Source: Geminicoccaceae bacterium
GTDB lineage: Bacteria; Pseudomonadota; Alphaproteobacteria; Geminicoccales; Geminicoccaceae
Assembly: GCA_020638465.1 (NCBI GenBank)
Contig: JACKIM010000001.1
Location: forward strand, 1,083,501-1,147,500
Direction: 5' to 3'
Length of the DNA stretch: 64,000 nt
The translations under genes and the position numbers were made by a program. This document shows positions 24,202 to 30,772 of this stretch, one piece after another. Within the stretch, counting starts at the first letter, position 1, and the number at the start of each line of letters is the position of its first letter. Under the pieces are notes generated by a model that ran no database searches, was not told where the DNA came from, and saw only the letters and a program-made list of their open reading frames with translations.

Positions 24202-25085
24202 CCACCGAAACCCTCGAACCGACAACCGAAAACGCGGAAACCGCAACCGAAACGGCCGGCAACAGCGCCGCTGCGGCCCTCTCGCAGCCGCCGGCGGACG
24301 ATCCCGCCACGCCCGTGCTGCCCGACTGGGCGCAGGCGCTGGGCGACGCCGACCGCGAATGGCTGGGCAAGGCCGGGCACAAGGATATCGCCGCCGTCGT
24401 GCGCGGCTATCGCAGCCTTGAGACCTTCCTCGGCGCCGACAAGGCCGGCCGTGGCCTGGTGCGCCCGGCCGACGAGGCCGACGCCGAGGCATGGGGCGAG
24501 TTCTACAAGGCGCTCGGCCGCCCCGACGATCCGGCAGGCTACGGCCTCGCCGAGCGCGAGGGTGCCGACCCGGAGTTCTCCGCCGCCGCCGCCAAGGCCA
24601 TGCACGAGGCCGGGCTGACGCCGGCGCAGGCCAACTCGCTTGTCGAATGGTTCAACGGCCACGGCTCCGGCCTCGCCGAGCAGCAGACCGCCGAACAGGC
24701 CCGCCGGCAGGAAAGCGAGTGGGGCGAGCTGCAGCGCGAATGGGGCACGTCCTTCGACCGTCAGGTCGAGACCGCCCGCCGCGCCGCCTCGTCCTTCGGC
24801 TTCTCCGCCGACCAGCTCGGTGCGATCGAGGATGCCATCGGCACCAAGGCGCTCATGCAGAAGTTCGCCGATATCGGATCGAAGCTCATGGAGGACACCA
24901 TCCCCGCGGGCGGCTCCGGCGGTGCCACCGGCCAGTTCACCAGCCCGGCGGCGGCCAGGGCCGAAATCGAACAGCTCAAGACCGACCCCGCCTGGCGCAA
25001 CGCCTACCTCAACGGCGACGACCCCGGCCACAAGGCCGCCGTCGAACGCTTCGCAAGGCTGATGCAGGTCGCGGCGAAGGGGTGA
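24198..25085 (+). CDS. Scaffolding-like head assembly protein
   Basis: This 295-residue acidic, helical protein has the usual form of a podovirus scaffold. A low-complexity Thr/Glu/Ala-rich N-terminus is followed by PDWAQALGDADREWLGKAG, the helix KDIAAVVRGYRSLETFLG, a conserved-looking turn (GRPDDPAGYGL), the coiled region QQTAEQARRQESEWGELQR, and a C-terminal basic/aromatic end (DPAWRNAYLNGDD) that may bind capsid. It normally lies next to the capsid gene. Here it closes the rightward operon, while the capsid is first in the leftward operon 6.5 kb away. Confidence 0.75.
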   Translation: MTTETLEPTTENAETATETAGNSAAAALSQPPADDPATPVLPDWAQALGDADREWLGKAGHKDIAAVVRGYRSLETFLGADKAGRGLVRPADEADAEAWGEFYKALGRPDDPAGYGLAEREGADPEFSAAAAKAMHEAGLTPAQANSLVEWFNGHGSGLAEQQTAEQARRQESEWGELQREWGTSFDRQVETARRAASSFGFSADQLGAIEDAIGTKALMQKFADIGSKLMEDTIPAGGSGGATGQFTSPAAARAEIEQLKTDPAWRNAYLNGDDPGHKAAVERFARLMQVAAKG

Positions 25086-25089
25086 CGGC

Positions 25090-25314
25090 TCAGGCGGCGC
25101 TGCCCCGGCGCCGCCGTTCCTCGTTCAGTTCCGCGATGCGCACGGGATCGAGCCCGAGTTCCAGCGCGACCAGCTTTTCGACCGTTGACGGGATCGCCCG
25201 CTCGCCGGAACACCACCGCTGGATCGTGCGGATATCGACGTTCCAGCGGCGGGCGGCGGCCGATTGCGTCAATGAAAGCTCGTCGAGCGCAGTCCGCAGC
25301 TCATCGGCTGTCAT
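25090..25314 (-). CDS. Small HTH DNA-binding protein
   Basis: This 74-residue protein has a helix-turn-helix: residues about 10-45 read LDELSLTQSAAARRWNVDI and then TIQRWCSGERAIPS, followed by a short second domain (LVALELGLDPVRIAELNEE). It ends four bases after the scaffold gene stop on the opposite strand, so the two genes converge. It leads a run of leftward genes but lies at its 3' end. It probably regulates phage or host transcription; target unknown. Confidence 0.7.
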   Translation of the reverse strand: MTADELRTALDELSLTQSAAARRWNVDIRTIQRWCSGERAIPSTVEKLVALELGLDPVRIAELNEERRRRGSAA

Positions 25315-25320
25315 GACCCT

Positions 25321-25431
25321 TCACCCGCTAGTGGCCAGATAGATGACAACTCCGGCCATGATGCCGCAGACAACACTGAAAACGGCGAAGCCAAGCACGA
25401 ACCAGCCCTCGCGATGGCCCTTATCGACCAT
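25321..25431 (-). CDS. Tiny membrane protein (36 residues), possible holin-like
   Basis: This small ORF encodes a short polar head (MVDKGHREGW) and one hydrophobic segment of about 22 residues (FVLGFAVFSVVCGIMAGVVI), ending near the membrane. It overlaps the end of the coiled-coil gene by eleven bases and ends seven bases before the HTH gene start, as in a compact operon. Single-span tiny proteins near lysis or accessory genes can be holin-like or regulators, but nothing specific shows this. Translation is likely but unproven. Confidence 0.4.
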   Translation of the reverse strand: MVDKGHREGWFVLGFAVFSVVCGIMAGVVIYLATSG

Positions 25432-25675
25432 TTGAATTCTCCCTGTCCGTTTCGATCTCGGCGAGCCGCTTCTCGAAGCGCTCCATGCGCTTGATGAGAC
25501 CGTTCATCGCGTCATGGGTTCCGAATGCCCGCATGGCCATGCCGGTTGTCACCTGCATTTCATCCTTGATCGCGCGTACATCCGTTTCAACGGCCTCAAG
25601 ACGATTGGCGATAGCGTCGACTTTCTGATCGAGCTTTCGCAGCAGGGCGAGCACAAGGTTATCGGGATCGTTCAT
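25421..25675 (-). CDS. Coiled-coil accessory protein
   Basis: This 84-residue protein starts at the ATG at 25675, preceded by AAAGGA. It has a hydrophobic opening (DNLVLALLRKLDQKVDAIAN) and heptad-rich helices (NRLEAVETDVRAIKDEMQV, then IKRMERFEKRLAEIE). Upstream in-frame starts would add basic sequence antisense to hicB, so I rejected them. A similar heptad protein is encoded at 29805-30170. Such short coiled-coil proteins in temperate phages are often accessory or superinfection factors, but the role here is unknown. Confidence 0.55.
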   Translation of the reverse strand: MNDPDNLVLALLRKLDQKVDAIANRLEAVETDVRAIKDEMQVTTGMAMRAFGTHDAMNGLIKRMERFEKRLAEIETDRENSNGR

Positions 25676-25700
25676 CGGTTTGTTCCTTTGCGGAAAGAAA

Positions 25701-26120
25701 TCAGGCGGCCTCGCTGATGTCCGCAACAAGCGTTCGACCCAGTGCTGCAAGAGCAGCTTCAACCTGCCTGATATGCGACTGGTGATCGAGGTCGAGCAGC
25801 CGGCGCAGGGCGGTTTCCGCGATCCCGAGGCGGGCCGCCAGCGCCCGACCGCTCGTTCTTTCCTCACGCATGGCGAGCCGCAAGCCGATCTTGGCGACGG
25901 TCAGGGCATCGAGGCGTACCGGCAAATCGCCGCCGCCAGACGGTCGCGGAAGGTCATCATCTTCACCGATGTGCATTGCAAAGATTGACGCCAGCAGATC
26001 ATGAGCGCGCTGCGGCACATCGGCCTCGCTTTCTGCGAATGAGACGCCGTTCAGTCCGTCAAAGGTGATGGTGAACCCGCCATCTTCGCGAGTGACGGTC
26101 GCGTGAAATACTTCGTTCAC
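25701..26120 (-). CDS. hicB: HicB antitoxin
   Basis: This 139-residue protein has the HicB pattern: a beta-rich partial RNase H-like N-terminal fold (FHATVTREDGGFTITFDGL, then GVSFAESEADVPQRAHDLL) and a C-terminal helix-turn-helix (ALAARLGIAETALRRLLDL) that should bind its own promoter. It starts at a GTG overlapping the hicA stop (GTGA). HicB neutralises the mRNA-cleaving HicA, and the pair represses its own transcription. Here the toxin is first, antitoxin second, as is usual for HicAB. It probably helps maintain the prophage or acts against other phages. Confidence 0.85.
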   Translation of the reverse strand: MNEVFHATVTREDGGFTITFDGLNGVSFAESEADVPQRAHDLLASIFAMHIGEDDDLPRPSGGGDLPVRLDALTVAKIGLRLAMREERTSGRALAARLGIAETALRRLLDLDHQSHIRQVEAALAALGRTLVADISEAA

Positions 26121-26320
26121 TTTTTCACTCCGAGCTGCTTGAGAATTGCATTCACGGTGCCGGTCGGCATCTCGCCTTTCGAATGAGGGATGACGGTTTT
26201 CCGGCTGCCGAGGTGAACCTCGATGTGGCCTCCTTTGCCACGCCCTCGAACCTCATCGAAGGCAAGGCCGTTGGCCTTTGCGTGGCGTTTCAGGAGCTTC
26301 ATGAGTTCACTGTGCTTCAT
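26117..26320 (-). CDS. hicA: HicA mRNA-interferase toxin
   Basis: This 67-residue protein has the HicA dsRNA-binding-like fold, with KLLKRHAKANGLAFDEV, a GKGGHIEVHLGSR segment carrying the catalytic His, and a closing KGEMPTGTVNAILKQLGV. I chose the ATG at 26320; a GTG two codons upstream is possible. A promoter-like TTGACT/17/TATTTA lies so close that the mRNA would start at or near the start codon. HicA cleaves mRNA when not bound by HicB, which is encoded immediately downstream with a four-base overlap. Confidence 0.85.
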   Translation of the reverse strand: MKHSELMKLLKRHAKANGLAFDEVRGRGKGGHIEVHLGSRKTVIPHSKGEMPTGTVNAILKQLGVKK

Positions 26321-26373
26321 GCACACATAAATAGGCGCATTCTCGATTTAAGTCAACACATGTTTGTGTGCAT
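26319..26373 (-). promoter_or_regulatory. hicAB promoter and flanking inverted repeat
   Basis: On the minus strand a -35 TTGACT (26351-26356) and -10 TATTTA (26328-26333) are spaced 17 bases, a near-ideal sigma-70 promoter. A perfect nine-base inverted repeat, ATGCACACA at 26319-26327 and TGTGTGCAT at 26365-26373, flanks it. The arms are good candidates for HicB operator sites. The start codon lies about eight bases after the -10, implying a leaderless transcript. Confidence 0.65.
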
Positions 26374-26934
26374 ACCCGCATCCCGCGCATTGCTCGTCCC
26401 TGTTCTCAACGTCCGTGCGAAACGGCCACAAGGCCGCCTGCGGGGCGCGGACAGCGCCTTCGTGCCGGTTTGGGTACACCGTTCATCCCGATCCGCTTTC
26501 GCCCGCTGACGGGCCGTTTGCGCCGGTTGAGGGCGCGGGCTCCGGCTCGCCTGAAAAGCAGGCCGGCGGCGCGGCCATGCACCTGCCTTCGGAGTTTTCC
26601 ACAAATCCACTGCCCCAACATCAAGAGACTCCTCTCTTCGAGATTCAGACTCCAAGAGGTAGCGGTGACCCTGCTTCCAATTTCCGGCGAAATCAGTGTG
26701 TTGAGCTGGCGTTTTCGTGCATTTTCCGCCGGAAACGATTCGCCCCCGATCCGCCAACCGGCCGGTTTTCCACAGATCCGCCGCCGTGGATCGGCCGACC
26801 GCCGCCTCATGTCCGAAAAACCGCGAGTATCGCACATCCTCGCCGGCAAATGTCGTGAAAACGGCCGAATCCGGACGGCCGGAACCGTGGCCGGCTCCGG
26901 CGTCCCTCTCGGCGATGTCGGGAAGATGGGCCGC
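26374..26934. other. Poorly coding phage interval with DnaA-box-like sites
   Basis: I see no convincing gene in this 560-base stretch. Open frames exist on both strands but look like GC-rich random coding. It contains two copies of TTTTCCACA (26595-26603 and 26766-26774), each one mismatch or less from the DnaA-box consensus TTWTNCACA, both in the same orientation. It lies just beyond the 3' end of a possible replication protein gene, so it could be a phage origin or regulatory region. No AT-rich unwinding element or iteron array is obvious. Confidence 0.35.
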
Positions 26935-27681
26935 CTATCCGTCGCGGACGCGCGGCAGCCATTCGGACACGAAGAACTCCGCACCGCAGAAGATGGCGAC
27001 GAGCTGGTCGGAAATCGTGAGGATCCGCCGCCGGTGCATCTCGCCCAGTTTCTGAAGCGAGCTGGTGCGCAAGCGTGCCTGCGCGCCCTCCAGTTTCATC
27101 ATGGCGCAGGTTGCCTCAAGGCGGCCCGAGAGCATCCCCGGCTCGGTTTCGGGTATGCCGGGCTCATAGACCTTCGGCTCCCGGCCATTCACCTCGCAGT
27201 CCAGAACCTCGCAAAGCCCGCGCGTGCGTTCGTACCGCTCGGCCGTCCAGGCGATCCGCCGGCGGCTTTCGAGCAGCGCCGCCGCGTCCAGCTCGCGTTC
27301 GTTCCGGTCGGCATCCCGCGTTTGCCGGCGAAGGCTGGTGGTCAGCCCGCCCAGCCGGCTCCGCTCCCGGTGCAGCGCCTTTCTCTTGCGCGTCTCGTCC
27401 CAGAACGGGAAGGTGAACCAGCCATCCTTCAGGCCGAACAGCTCGGCCAGCTCGCGCAAGCCCCGCCGCACGAATGCCTCGCCCTTGCCGGTGATCGTCT
27501 GAAGGGCGGAGGGACTGGCGGTCAGCACCAGCCCCGGATCGCTCCACGCCGTCTCGATGATGGACCGCGCCAGCTTGCCCACCGCCGGCGTCATGTCGTC
27601 GAGCCGGTTCATGACCCAGCGCGGCAGCGCGGGCGGGCGGATGATGGCGCAGGGATGGAACGGATGGAGGGCGACCGGCAT
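26935..27681 (-). CDS. Phage protein of unknown function, possible replication-region protein
   Basis: This 248-residue protein starts at the ATG at 27681 (a TTG four codons upstream is less likely). It is basic, with a helical, possibly winged-helix N-terminal half (GKLARSIIETAWSDPGLVL, then ITGKGEAFVRRGLRELAEL), an arginine-rich middle (RKRKALHRERSRLGGLTT) and a helical C-terminus. No named family is recognised. Its place in the leftward early region next to DnaA-box-like sites would suit a replication or plasmid-partition-type initiator. That is inference only; a transcription regulator is equally possible. Confidence 0.5.
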   Translation of the reverse strand: MPVALHPFHPCAIIRPPALPRWVMNRLDDMTPAVGKLARSIIETAWSDPGLVLTASPSALQTITGKGEAFVRRGLRELAELFGLKDGWFTFPFWDETRKRKALHRERSRLGGLTTSLRRQTRDADRNERELDAAALLESRRRIAWTAERYERTRGLCEVLDCEVNGREPKVYEPGIPETEPGMLSGRLEATCAMMKLEGAQARLRTSSLQKLGEMHRRRILTISDQLVAIFCGAEFFVSEWLPRVRDG

Positions 27682-27780
27682 GATCCGTCTCAATCCCCGC
27701 CAATGTCGCTGTGTAAGCGACTTTGCGCCGGAGACTTTCGCGCAACGGACCCCTTGTGCGCGCCGGATGAATGGCCGATT

Positions 27781-28161
27781 CTAGCCATCGCAGGTCCGTT
27801 TTCGTTTTTGTTGTTGTATCCGTTGTTGTTGTTGCAGATGCAGATGCAGATGCAGATGCAGACGCGGGAATGGCTTGTGGAACCGGCCGCGAACCGGTTT
27901 TTTGAAGTTGAGGAAAAGCATTTCGTGACGAGCGCCGGGGTGGCCCCTTAGGCGCTCGTTTTCGTTTGTCCATGTGATCGCCCGGCCGGGCGCGGGAAGC
28001 GGCAGGCAAAGCCGCGTCGGAAGGCCGTTGATCTCCATCATGACCCGCAGCGCCTGCTGATCGTCTTCCGGATCCTCGCGAGCCGCGACCGGCGGTGACG
28101 CCAGCGCCGCCGGGAGCAGCGCCCCGAGCCTCATGAACCCCCGCCGCGCAAGGCCCGTCAT
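27781..28161 (-). CDS. Possible exported protein with twin-arginine-like signal
   Basis: This 126-residue frame starts with GGGAGGC before the ATG. Its head TGLARRGFMRLGALLPAALA has an RRGFM twin-arginine motif and a hydrophobic h-region ending at an ASPPVAA-like cleavage site. The rest is mixed: a short folded-looking part, then a region with alternating His-Leu (HLHLHLHL) and Gln runs encoded by simple repeats. No family is recognised. The signal and ribosome site argue for a real gene; the repetitive tail argues for caution. Confidence 0.35.
   Translation of the reverse strand: MTGLARRGFMRLGALLPAALASPPVAAREDPEDDQQALRVMMEINGLPTRLCLPLPAPGRAITWTNENERLRGHPGARHEMLFLNFKKPVRGRFHKPFPRLHLHLHLHLQQQQRIQQQKRKRTCDG
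27805..27862. repeat. Simple-sequence repeats (GTT and GCAGAT tracts)
   Basis: A run of TTGTTG-type trinucleotides is followed by at least four tandem copies of the hexamer CAGATG/GCAGAT. Such short tandem tracts are rare in bacteria outside slippage-prone loci. In the leftward frame they encode Gln and His-Leu runs. Hexamer or trimer changes keep the frame. Confidence 0.8.
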
Positions 28162-28262
28162 GCCGCCTCCCTCAAGGGAAGGCGGGCGGCGCCGGTGCGT
28201 GACCCGCGCCGCCCTTTCGTCCATTCTGTGAGTGTGTCAAACTTCCAAAAGGACGAACTCGT

Positions 28263-28733
28263 ATGTTCGATTCCCTGCCCACTTTCGTGGGCGACAGACT
28301 GCCGGTATGGATCACGGCAGCAGCCACGGCAGCTTCCGCCATGCTCTACTGGATCGTCAACCGGCAAGCCTGGTTCCGCTCGCTCCCCGCCATCGACATC
28401 CGCCCTTCGGCGCGGGACTCGCAGACGTGGCACCTCCATTTCGCGATCCACAATCCCGACGTGGTGCCGTTCGATATCGACATCCTGCGGATCGTCAGAC
28501 CGCGCAGGACAAGCCTTCTCACCGATTCGGGCCGCGAACCGATCGAACTGCCCATATCCCTTGGCCGGATCGCACCCGGAAGCACAACCGGTCATGGCCT
28601 GCTGCTGCCGTGCTCGGGAGCATCGCCAACCGTGAGCGTCCCGGTCGTGATCGACATGGGCGCCACCCGGCGCGATCATAAACTGAAAACCGGCAAAATC
28701 AGGGTCAAAAGGACATTGCCCGCGCTGGGCTGA
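28263..28733 (+). CDS. Small membrane-anchored phage protein
   Basis: This 156-residue protein has one N-terminal membrane span (PVWITAAATAASAMLYWIV) followed by a soluble beta-rich domain (WHLHFAIHNPDVVPFDIDI; RIVRPRRTSLL). An AAGGA ribosome site is eight bases before the ATG. It stands alone on the plus strand, upstream of the divergent repressor genes. Such lone single-span proteins next to the immunity region are often morons, for example superinfection-exclusion factors, but no family is recognised. Confidence 0.5.
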   Translation: MFDSLPTFVGDRLPVWITAAATAASAMLYWIVNRQAWFRSLPAIDIRPSARDSQTWHLHFAIHNPDVVPFDIDILRIVRPRRTSLLTDSGREPIELPISLGRIAPGSTTGHGLLLPCSGASPTVSVPVVIDMGATRRDHKLKTGKIRVKRTLPALG

Positions 28734-28822
28734 CCACACGAACGGGACGAGGCGCCAGCCCGCCACCGGCCGCCCGCTGTCTTGCAAGTGGAACCCTGTG
28801 AAGGGGACGGACGACCGGTGTC

Positions 28823-29101
28823 TCATGAAGCCCGGTCCTGCGGCGAGCGCTGGCGCAGGGAACGGCGGGAGGAAGAGTGTGGATGCTGCCCGGCTTTCTT
28901 TGAAGCTAGACTGGCCAGCAAGCCGAGATTGATGTCATCCCAACCGCGCAGATGCGCCGCCGCGACGATCTTTGTCCAGCGCACAGCGGGAATCCGGTCA
29001 CGGAACAGCCACATCTGCACCGTCTTTGTGGGCTGGCCGATATCGGCAGCCAGCGCAGACGTGGAATCCCACCGGCGAATGATATCTTTAAAGCTCTGCA
29101 T
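28823..29101 (-). CDS. Cro-like HTH regulator
   Basis: This 92-residue protein opens MQSFKDIIRRWDSTSALAAD and then IGQPTKTVQMWLFRDRIPAV, a Cro/CI-type helix-turn-helix with Gln-x-Thr at the recognition helix, and ends in a basic tail. It is divergent from the CI-like gene across 83 bases of operator DNA, one CTAC-N5-GTAG site being ten bases upstream of its start. This layout is the standard genetic switch. Which of the two proteins maintains lysogeny is inferred from gene size and direction. Confidence 0.7.
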   Translation of the reverse strand: MQSFKDIIRRWDSTSALAADIGQPTKTVQMWLFRDRIPAVRWTKIVAAAHLRGWDDINLGLLASLASKKAGQHPHSSSRRSLRQRSPQDRAS

Positions 29102-29184
29102 TAAATAACCCTACATTTCGTAGCGATTATTTCAAGGCAAAACGTAGCGAGTGATTTCGCTCTAGATCGCTACTATCTGTAGTT
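29102..29184. promoter_or_regulatory. Divergent switch operators (CTAC-N5-GTAG)
   Basis: Between the two regulator genes lie perfect 13-base palindromes CTAC-N5-GTAG at 29111-29123 and 29170-29182, plus a half-site GTAG at 29144-29147. The second overlaps a TACTAT -10-like box and ends two bases before the CI-like ATG, which suits autorepression and a leaderless message. The same palindrome recurs downstream (29528-29540 and 29561-29573). These are the likely operators of the phage repressors. Confidence 0.7.
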
Positions 29185-29523
29185 ATGAATCACGCGCACG
29201 AACGCCTCCGAAAGGCGAGGATCGCAGCAGGCTACAAGTCGGGAGCAGCGTTCGCCCGCGAGGTGGGTATTGAACCGGGCACCTACGGCCATCACGAGAG
29301 CGGCAAGCGAGGCTTCGCGCGCTTTGCGGCGCGCTACTCGCGTCTACTCAATGTTTCAGCCACTTGGCTTCTTGGTGAAGAGGCTGCGCCTCAGCCCGAT
29401 GTTGCGGAGATGGCGATGGAGCTTGCGAGCAAGCTCACGCCCGAACAGCGGGCGCTTTGGTTTTCGCTTGGCCGTGCGCTTGCTGAACAGCAGTTAGAAC
29501 CGGAAGCGACAAACGGCGAATAG
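29185..29523 (+). CDS. CI-like XRE repressor
   Basis: This 112-residue protein is an XRE-family DNA-binding protein. Residues about 5-60 form the helix-turn-helix (RLRKARIAAGYKSGAAFAR, then EVGIEPGTYGHHESGKRGF). A short C-terminal helical part (TPEQRALWFSLGRALAEQQ) replaces the usual LexA-like peptidase domain, so SOS-type self-cleavage is not expected. It is divergent from the Cro-like gene, with operators overlapping its own start. It probably represses the early operon that follows it. Confidence 0.75.
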   Translation: MNHAHERLRKARIAAGYKSGAAFAREVGIEPGTYGHHESGKRGFARFAARYSRLLNVSATWLLGEEAAPQPDVAEMAMELASKLTPEQRALWFSLGRALAEQQLEPEATNGE

Positions 29524-29527
29524 AAAA

Positions 29528-29573
29528 CTACAAAACGTAGTTTGTACTTGCATATTTTGCCTACATTACGTAG
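29528..29573 (+). promoter_or_regulatory. Two operators upstream of the early operon
   Basis: Perfect CTAC-N5-GTAG palindromes at 29528-29540 and 29561-29573 are spaced 33 bases start to start, about three helical turns. They lie between the CI-like stop and the first MNPLALSGP gene at 29602. The placement suggests that the repressor controls this promoter. No clear -35/-10 pair is assigned. Confidence 0.6.
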
Positions 29574-29601
29574 CGTGTCATCAGCACTAAAGGACACGCC
29601 C

Positions 29602-29808
29602 ATGAACCCGCTCGCCCTTTCCGGCCCGGACGATACCGATGACACCGCACTGACGGAGAATGCCGCCTGGTCGGATGTGTATGTGGTCGACGGCTCGATC
29701 ATCACCGCGGCCGAATATCTCGACCTGATCGCCCGCGACGAATATGTCGGGCCGGACAATGACGACTGGCTGGATGGCTTTGCCGGGCCGGACGAAGAGG
29801 GATGCTAG
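29602..29808 (+). CDS. Small acidic early phage protein with MNPLALSGP start
   Basis: This 68-residue protein begins MNPLALSGPDDTDD, is strongly acidic, and has AAWSDVYVVDGSIITAAEYL near its middle and an acidic tail (GPDNDDWLDGFAGPDEEGC). An AAGGA site precedes the ATG. Its first nine residues and the surrounding 32 bases are repeated at the starts of the genes at 30236 and 30773. Acidic small early proteins are often DNA mimics or inhibitors; that is only a suggestion. Confidence 0.6.
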   Translation: MNPLALSGPDDTDDTALTENAAWSDVYVVDGSIITAAEYLDLIARDEYVGPDNDDWLDGFAGPDEEGC

Positions 29809-30170
29809 CCCGCAGGCTCGGCCTTGCCTTCGAGCGCGGCGATGCGCGCCTCGTGATCGTCGAGTCGATGATCGACGGGAATGCGGACGCCGCTCGCTTC
29901 CATCCTGCTGATGGTCGAGATTTCCTCGATCAGTTCGAGCCGGACGGCATCAATGCGCAGCTCAATCGACTGCCGTGTCAGGTCGAGCTTGCTGTCGAGC
30001 CGGGCGATCTGTTCGCGCATCGAAGCCATCTCGGTGCGCAACGAAGCCTGCTCGTTACGCATCGAAGCCATATCTTCGCGAAAGATGGCCTGTTCGGTGC
30101 GCATCGCAGCCTGTTCGGTGAGCACCCGCTCCAGCTGTCTGGCGATGAAGTTCAGATCGACCTTTTCCAT
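29805..30170 (-). CDS. Coiled-coil protein, possible moron
   Basis: This 121-residue protein is an almost continuous coiled coil. After VDLNFIARQLERVLTEQAAM come near-exact 14- and 7-residue repeats (MRTEQAIFREDM; MRNEQASLRTEM; MREQIARL), then LDSKLDLTRQSIELRIDAV. Start ATG at 30170; one nine bases further up is possible. It is transcribed against its neighbours and its stop overlaps the 3' end of the acidic gene. It lies between two MNPLALSGP repeats. Role unknown. Confidence 0.55.
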   Translation of the reverse strand: MEKVDLNFIARQLERVLTEQAAMRTEQAIFREDMASMRNEQASLRTEMASMREQIARLDSKLDLTRQSIELRIDAVRLELIEEISTISRMEASGVRIPVDHRLDDHEARIAALEGKAEPAG

Positions 30171-30235
30171 GAGGCGCATTCTACCAGAAACGCCACACGG
30201 TGTGAAAGCGAACGAAGCTGCACGGAGGTGCGCCC

Positions 30236-30589
30236 ATGAACCCGCTCGCCCTTTCCGGTCCGAACGAACGCCTGACACGCGCGGAGCTGATCGAAGCCTG
30301 CATGCTCGGTTTCGATCGCAAGGAAGATTACCGCCGATGGGTCGAGGGCGGCCGCCAGCCGCCCCCCGATTCCGAGCAATTGACTAGGGTTTCAACCCAG
30401 CGGCCATGCGTACCTGCCAAGATTTTCCCTTTAAACACATTTCGAAAGCTTCGACGGCTTGCCGGTCGGCTTCGGTCCTTTCTTCGAGCAACTGAAACGG
30501 GATCAGTTCCTTGCAACGGTTCACATACTTCTTGTGAAACTCGACAGCAAACCCGGCCGGATCAGGGTGGTTCTCGACATGTGCCTTGA
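30236..30589 (+). CDS. Early phage protein with MNPLALSGP start, tail doubtful
   Basis: This 117-residue frame begins with the repeated MNPLALSGP followed by a plausible short domain (ERLTRAELIEACMLGFDRKE, then DYRRWVEGGRQPPP). A GGAGGT ribosome site precedes the ATG. From about residue 50, after a run of six C bases, the frame is antisense to the gene at 30384-30671 and looks like non-native coding. The gene may have lost its true 3' end when that neighbour was inserted, or been frameshifted at the C run. I support the N-terminal half only. Confidence 0.45.
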   Translation: MNPLALSGPNERLTRAELIEACMLGFDRKEDYRRWVEGGRQPPPDSEQLTRVSTQRPCVPAKIFPLNTFRKLRRLAGRLRSFLRATETGSVPCNGSHTSCETRQQTRPDQGGSRHVP

Positions 30590-30671
30590 GCAGATCAAGA
30601 ACCAGCATCTCCAGAGCCTGCGTATAGGCGTACACCTCGTTAACCGTGACCGGCTTCTCGAAATCGAACAT
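30384..30671 (-). CDS. Helical phage protein of unknown function
   Basis: This 95-residue protein has an AGAGGA ribosome site nine bases before the ATG and a convincing helical sequence: VTVNEVYAYTQALEMLVLDL, then VENHPDPAGFAVEFHKKYV, then EERTEADRQAVEAFEMCLK. It is leftward, against the surrounding early genes, and sits between two of the repeated start sequences. It looks like a mobile accessory gene (moron). No family recognised. Confidence 0.6.
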   Translation of the reverse strand: MFDFEKPVTVNEVYAYTQALEMLVLDLLKAHVENHPDPAGFAVEFHKKYVNRCKELIPFQLLEERTEADRQAVEAFEMCLKGKSWQVRMAAGLKP

Positions 30672-30772
30672 GACGAGTTTTCCTCTCGTTGGTTGGTGGA
30701 AATTCCATTGAGAGGAGAAGACTGGCCGGGGGTCAAATGTACTCCCGGCCGGTTCACCCGGGAGTACCGCCC

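Noticed and set aside
27805..27862. Short repeats considered as a CRISPR-like array
   Set aside because: The units are 3 and 6 bases with no spacers, so this is a microsatellite.
26368..27951. 527-residue rightward frame across the DnaA-box interval and the leftward gene
   Set aside because: It contains no domain, runs antisense to the leftward gene at 26935-27681 and has an arginine/alanine-rich shadow composition.
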